Shown: positions 60,039 through 64,000 of the stretch, in pieces | Position numbering within the stretch: position 1 is the stretch's first letter | Layout of the letters: each line of letters starts with the position of its first letter | NCBI GenBank assembly: GCA_029532415.1 | Contig: JAQOTA010000003.1 | Location: 37,503 to 101,502, forward strand | Length of the DNA: 64,000 nucleotides | Direction of reading: 5' to 3' | Origin: Marasmius tenuissimus | Lineage: Eukaryota > Basidiomycota > Agaricomycetes > Agaricales > Marasmiaceae | Made by a program: the position numbers and the translations under genes | Notes under the pieces: model-generated | Told to the model about the DNA's origin: nothing | Seen by the model: only the letters and a program-made list of their open reading frames with translations | Database searches by the model: none

Positions 60039-61469
60039 ATGTCGAACGCCCTTCTCCCAAAGTCTCTACCAAACGAAGTCATCAAGAACATCCTCCACTT
60101 TATACATCATGATCAAGATCTGGCTCGTCAATCGAAGGCGTTGCCCCTCAGCTTAGCCTTGGTAGCGAAGAACTGGTTCATGATTTGGGCGTCGCTTCAA
60201 TGGAAGAAGGTCAATATCAGTCAGTTGTTCCACGCTATGACCGTCGGCGGAAAAGTGCGTTCCTCTCGTCAACCTCCTCTTGGTTCATCCTCTGAATATC
60301 TTCTTCAGTATTTAAAAAGCAGGCCAACAGAAGCCCAGTGGATTCGATTCGAGGCTGTATACGCTCGATGGGTCGAGAGGTTCCGAGTAGAAGCCGTTGG
60401 GAAGTTTCTGAACCTACAAGCCGTTCGGAAGCTTTTTAACCTCCTTATACGACGCTACCCCTCCACCGCCCACAGCACCGACATCACCGGCACGCGCATC
60501 TTCCCCAACCTACGGTCTATAGACGTTGCTGGCCTCTCTGTTGTCCAAACACGGGACATGGTGGGATATCTGGCTCGAATCGTGTACATGACTAGCCACG
60601 CTGGAGTCACCAGTTTCAGTCTGAGCGACCATGACTCCGTTCTTAACAAGGCGGGAATAACCCTTAACTACACCTACCAAGGGTTTGCCACCTTCCCCCT
60701 CGTCGAGGGAGAACACGTCGTGATCCCCGTACGCGATTTCAAAGTTCGTGGGCCGCAGCGGTTTAGGGAGTGGCTAGAAATCTTGGGTGCTGCGTATTCG
60801 AGAACGAGCGCCGAGTATATACTCATGCCACCTACGAGAGAACTCTTTCGAAAAGTTCGGAAGGAGGGGTGCAAGTCGAACCGGTTTCAGTTGACTTGTG
60901 CTGTTTCCCAGCCGGGGCCGACGTGTCTCCCTGCTTTGGTGCACCCCTATCATCGGGTGCGATACATTAACTTGAGGGTTGAGGTGGCTGTGGCGATGGA
61001 GCTGTTCAACGTTATCAGGTCGAAGGTTAAGGGCACTTCGGGCTTACCATATCTAAAGAAGGTCAAGCTCGAGCTCGTGGGTTCTCCAGAGTGTTCGGCT
61101 ACCTTCTGCGAGGCCCGAGTTCTCCATCGTCTCTTTGAAGCTATCACAGGGATCGCTCCTCTCACCTTGGAAGAGGTCATAGTCTGGATACCTCCTTCGA
61201 CCTCCAAAGGACCTTTCCTCGATCCAACAAACGTCCTCGCGCAGGAAAATGCTATCACCTACGACGCGCTCCAGTCGCTTCGTAGATGCCCCCGACTGAA
61301 GTCGTTGGACATCCGGGATATCTATGTGGTCCAGGATGTATTTGCAAATTTTCAAACAATTTTTGGGACAATGAGTCCAATACGGGGCAAAAGAGCTGTT
61401 CCGTGGCTGCCCAAATCTACAACAATTTTAATTTTTGGGTGGAATTTGGGTGAGATATACACGATTTAG
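60039..61469 (+). pseudogene. F-box-like protein, copy 2 (C-terminus replaced)
   Basis: The start chosen is ATG 60039 (MSNALLPKSLPNEVIKNIL), matching copy 1; an upstream in-frame Met at 59967 is not conserved. A 54-bp intron (60255-60308) is likely because it aligns with that of copy 1, although the frame stays open across it. The protein follows copy 1 through the leucine-rich middle (LPYLKKVKLELV, RCPRLKSLDIRDIY), including the segment lost from copy 1. At about 61335 similarity stops abruptly, and 45 unrelated codons run to a TAG at about 61467-61469. The missing part is the last 100 or so residues. Telomere-proximal repeat DNA has replaced the 3' end. Confidence 0.75.
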
Positions 61470-61496
61470 TTTGACCCTCCAGGCGCGTGACGAGTG
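61335..61496. other. breakpoint and AT-rich start of telomere-proximal DNA
   Basis: Similarity between the two F-box-like copies ends here. The following sequence has AATTTT-rich stretches in both orientations. No gene of its own. Confidence 0.5.
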
Positions 61497-61562
61497 GGCG
61501 CTACACCGGCGCTACACCGGCGCTACATTGGCGCTACATTGGCGCTACATTGGCGCTACATC
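61497..61562. repeat. 11-bp tandem repeat, six copies
   Basis: GGCGCTACACC x2, GGCGCTACATT x3, GGCGCTACATC x1, head to tail without interruption. Confidence 0.95.
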
Positions 61563-61772
61563 CGGCGGTGGCTTTGCTTACCCCTTGTATGATGAGATGA
61601 GATATATATATACACACTCGCTACATATTTTTTTATCCCAACGCATACCTCAATGTACGCATTGCACGCATCACATTACATCAAATCCTACAAATGTACA
61701 CTTGGCTATGATAGTACGACTGGTGATAGGGTTATATACGGCGATTGGAAGCCTCCAGGGGTCCAGGGGTCC

Positions 61773-61815
61773 GACCTCTAGGGCGGTAGAGGTCACCCCT
61801 ACTGCCCTAGAGGTC
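61773..61815. repeat. 17-bp inverted repeat (hairpin)
   Basis: GACCTCTAGGGCGGTAG (61773-61789) pairs with 61799-61815 with one mismatch around a 9-base loop. Confidence 0.85.
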
Positions 61816-61918
61816 GCCCACTGGACCATTGGGTAGTAGAGATATAGTAACACCCCGCAAAAGCGTAGGTGAGCATATACACACCTGAGGAGAGAGACAG
61901 CACTCACCCCGTCTATAA

Positions 61919-61976
61919 TTCACTGCCGTCGGTCAAGCAATCCCGATAACGCTCGGGATCGGACCCGAGCAGTGAA
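61919..61976. other. nested stem structure, RNA-like
   Basis: TTCACTGC (61919-61926) is the perfect complement of GCAGTGAA (61969-61976). Inside, CCCGA...TCGGG (61942-61956) and GCTCGGG/CCCGAGC (61951-61970) offer alternative inner stems. This could be a structured RNA or a DNA cruciform. Confidence 0.5.
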
Positions 61977-62007
61977 GTTCTCTCAAAATTGGTAGGCTCT
62001 ACATGGT

Positions 62008-62030
62008 CGCGGCAGTAGATTACAGCCGCG
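62008..62030. repeat. near-perfect palindrome CGCGGCAGTAGATTACAGCCGCG
   Basis: CGCGGC pairs with GCCGCG, and GTA with TAC, around GAT. Its reverse complement core recurs at about 62097-62117 (GCGGCTGTAGTTTACTGCCGC). Confidence 0.8.
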
Positions 62031-62086
62031 CCCATGGTGGGTCCTCTCCAGCTGCAGACGTGAGGTACTCGCACTACAGCATCGAT

Positions 62087-62127
62087 GTACACCTATGCGG
62101 CTGTAGTTTACTGCCGCATGGGTGTAC
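62087..62127. repeat. 15-bp inverted repeat (hairpin)
   Basis: GTACACCTATGCGGC (62087-62101) pairs with GCCGCATGGGTGTAC (62113-62127) with one mismatch and an 11-base loop. Confidence 0.85.
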
Positions 62128-62149
62128 GTCCTAAGTATCTTCCCTCCCC

Positions 62150-62500
62150 ATTCAGGTCTGAATGGGAATGAATTGCTCCCTTATGTCATCTTCCATTCAG
62201 GTTTGAATTGGGACCGGAGTTCAATTCAGTTCATGTTCCTTTTGGAGGATGTTCTTATTTTCTCTTCCTTTCCTTATTTTCTGTCCATTCATTTCCTTAT
62301 TTTCCATGCAGGGTCAATCACATCACATGTCCACATCACCTAATTTCTTATTTTCCCTCCATTCATTTCCTTATTTTCCCTGACCTCCCTTATTTTCCGC
62401 TCTTTGTCCTTATTTTCTCCCAGCCATTTCCTTATTTTCTGTGCAGGGTCACTACATCACGTGTTCACATCACCCAATTCCTACTCATATACCGCTGGCT
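62150..62500. repeat. CCTTATTTTC-rich subtelomeric repeat
   Basis: TTATTTTC occurs about nine times. A larger unit TGCAGGGTCA...CATCAC...CACATCACC is present twice about 135 bp apart (near 62307 and 62442). A CCATTCAGGTYTGAAT motif is duplicated at the left end. Confidence 0.75.
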
Positions 62501-63887
62501 GGATAGTTCATCCATCCACCTCATGGTACCCCAGAAAAATACCAAAGTATAGGAGGAACCAGCCATGGGATTGGGCCAATTCTTTTTTTCCTGGACAGGT
62601 GGGAAGGTCTAGTATGGTATTCTTTGGTCTGATCTTGTTATCACGCTCCCGCGGTCTATATCCATCATGATAGATCAAAGTGTGATTTCTGGCACTGATA
62701 AGCAAGTATAGAGACATGCAGTGATCAGATAAGGCTAATTCTTTTTTTCCCCGAAAGCTAGTAGCCCATATAATCATATTCTGATGTGCGATTGTCCGAC
62801 AAACTTCCCGCGATGAGGAATGAGACAGAATACTGAGAAATTGGGGGTGTAAGAGAGTTGTTGGAGAACACAGGAACCGAGCTAGTATTACATAATGTAT
62901 TATATGCGGAAATGATGGGATTTAATAGGGCTTTCCGATGATATATAATGTGTGACAGTCGGACAAGATTTGGCTGCGCGGCAGAAGAGGCAACTGAGGC
63001 AAGGTAGACCCGCGACGCGTTTGTCACGTGATTTTCCCACGACCTATTTATATGCCACCCGTCGATCATAGTGTTCGACGACCAAAAAGTCGAACCGTCG
63101 TATCTTTTTTTCCATCCGTCCCCTCCCCATAATTCTTTCTATTCTGGACAGATATACGTCTGAATATTGGGATTTGCGATGGAAACCCATGGATATCCCG
63201 TCCGGGCGAAATGGAGGTACGAGGAGGACGGGGGGGCTCAATTTCGACCTTTTGCCCCATATCCCGGTTCGGACCCATCCAATCCTTTTGTTCTCGGTGA
63301 GTGAAATGCTCGTACGGGTTCCAGGAACATTTCGTTGCACCAGAAGGTATACCGAAAATCCGGTTCTTGCCTTGCCAGGGTCGAAACACTGAAAACCCCG
63401 CCAAAAACCCCGAAAATTCCACTGATCCTCACTTATCCTCACTCGGACATGTCGTGGGGGGGAGCTAGCGTGCGGGATCTCTTTGTATGGATTCCTGGAG
63501 CAATTTATTACTGCCAGGCCAGTCGCCCTAACGCCGTTCTGGAACACCAGAGGATGGTTTCCAGGAAGGACCCCCCAACGCCACCCAAAACAGCATCAAA
63601 TGAGGATATCCTGACCGGACCTTCATGGATCCACACGTTTAGGGGCTCATCCACGAGCTATCACTACCAGGAACAATAGATCACTGCAAAGCTAAGCGAT
63701 CCGGGGAGGATAAGCGGTTGGAAAAGGATGTCTATACCGGCCCATTCCCATAGGAAGCTGAAACTCTCACAAAAGACCACATATCCCGGTGTCGGTCGGA
63801 CCCACTGCCAGCACGTCACTTTCAGGCTTCAGATACATGTATTTAGGTCATTTTATTACTGTCAGACCAAGTGATTCGGTGGACGGG
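62501..63887. other. telomere-adjacent DNA, no supported gene
   Basis: A 167-codon minus-strand frame (63044-63547) overlaps three other long frames of unrelated sequence, so none is called. GGCYAATTCTTTTTTTCC appears twice (about 62575 and 62734), and TTATTACTGYCAGRCC twice (about 63506 and 63852). No telomere-linked helicase or other known subtelomeric gene is visible. Confidence 0.45.
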
Positions 63888-64000
63888 TTAGGGGTTAGGG
63901 GTTAGGGGTTAGGGGTTAGGGGTTAGGGGTTAGGGGTTAGGGGTTAGGGGTTAGGGGTTAGGGGTTAGGGGTTAGGGGTTAGGGGTTAGGGGTTAGGGGT
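63888..64000 (+). repeat. telomere, (TTAGGGG)16
   Basis: An uninterrupted array of 7-bp TTAGGGG units starts at 63888 and runs to the end of the window. The G-rich strand points rightward, as required for a right chromosome end. The unit has four G residues throughout, with no TTAGGG variant seen. Confidence 0.97.

Noticed and set aside
61919..61976. tRNA gene
   Set aside because: The outer stem and one inner arm resemble a cloverleaf, but there is no T-loop consensus or proper D arm.
63044..63547. 167-codon minus-strand frame next to the telomere
   Set aside because: It overlaps several other long frames on both strands with no family signature; no reason to prefer one.
61335..63887. Telomere-linked RecQ-type helicase gene
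   Set aside because: Looked for because it is common at fungal chromosome ends; no helicase motif was seen in any frame.
1..64000. CRISPR array, prophage or bacterial operon
   Set aside because: No regularly spaced identical repeats with unique spacers; intron-bearing genes and the telomere show a fungal nuclear chromosome.

Overview
This window reads as the right-hand end of a basidiomycete (Agaricomycete-type) fungal chromosome. It ends in a pure (TTAGGGG)n telomere array (63888-64000, G-rich strand running 5' to 3' toward the window end). Coding regions are split by short GT-AG introns of about 45-70 bp. Recognisable families are typical of mushroom-forming fungi: a DUF6535-type membrane protein, a multi-TM protein with the RCYIIWGS signature, an F-box-like leucine-rich family, and a Ty1/copia retrotransposon. 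No organism name can be given from sequence alone.

Layout. 1-2537: the 5' part (LTR, gag, start of protease) of a minus-strand copia element, inserted 45 bp upstream of an orphan last exon of a multi-TM gene. 2.6-5.7 kb: mostly non-coding, with one candidate small gene and a repeated relic. 5.7-43.2 kb: a subtelomeric mosaic built from five same-strand copies (A-E) of one unrecognised ten-exon gene family, at 6.1, 10.1, 20.5, 33.2 and 35.7 kb. Each lies in duplicated flanking DNA. Only copy A looks intact; B, C, D and E carry stops, a lost start codon or a missing first exon. The B block (10.3-17.76 kb) and the E block (35.7-43.15 kb) are a segmental duplication of about 7.4 kb. The B block has gained a 518-bp solo LTR with a 5-bp target duplication, and the E block preserves the empty site. 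A 266-bp MITE with perfect 18-bp terminal inverted repeats sits in the 5' flank of copy D. The DUF6535 gene (25.9-28.6 kb, minus) lies between copies C and D.

43.4-45.0 kb: a multi-exon multi-TM membrane protein gene (minus). 45-53 kb: sparse, with weak candidate small genes, two of them with TATA boxes. 53.6-55.2 kb: convergent and divergent multi-exon genes of unknown function. 55.2-61.3 kb: a tandem duplication of a two-gene unit (a small TM protein followed by an F-box-like protein). Both F-box-like copies are damaged, in different places. 61.33-63.88 kb: telomere-proximal repeat DNA with an 11-bp tandem array, a cluster of near-perfect hairpins and a TTATTTTC-rich tract.

There is no operon logic here. 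The theme is subtelomeric duplication, recombination and decay of lineage-specific gene families, with transposon insertions that date some of the duplications. No previously undescribed biological system could be demonstrated. The strongest leads are the A-E gene family, the hairpin cluster next to the telomere and the seven-base telomere repeat.
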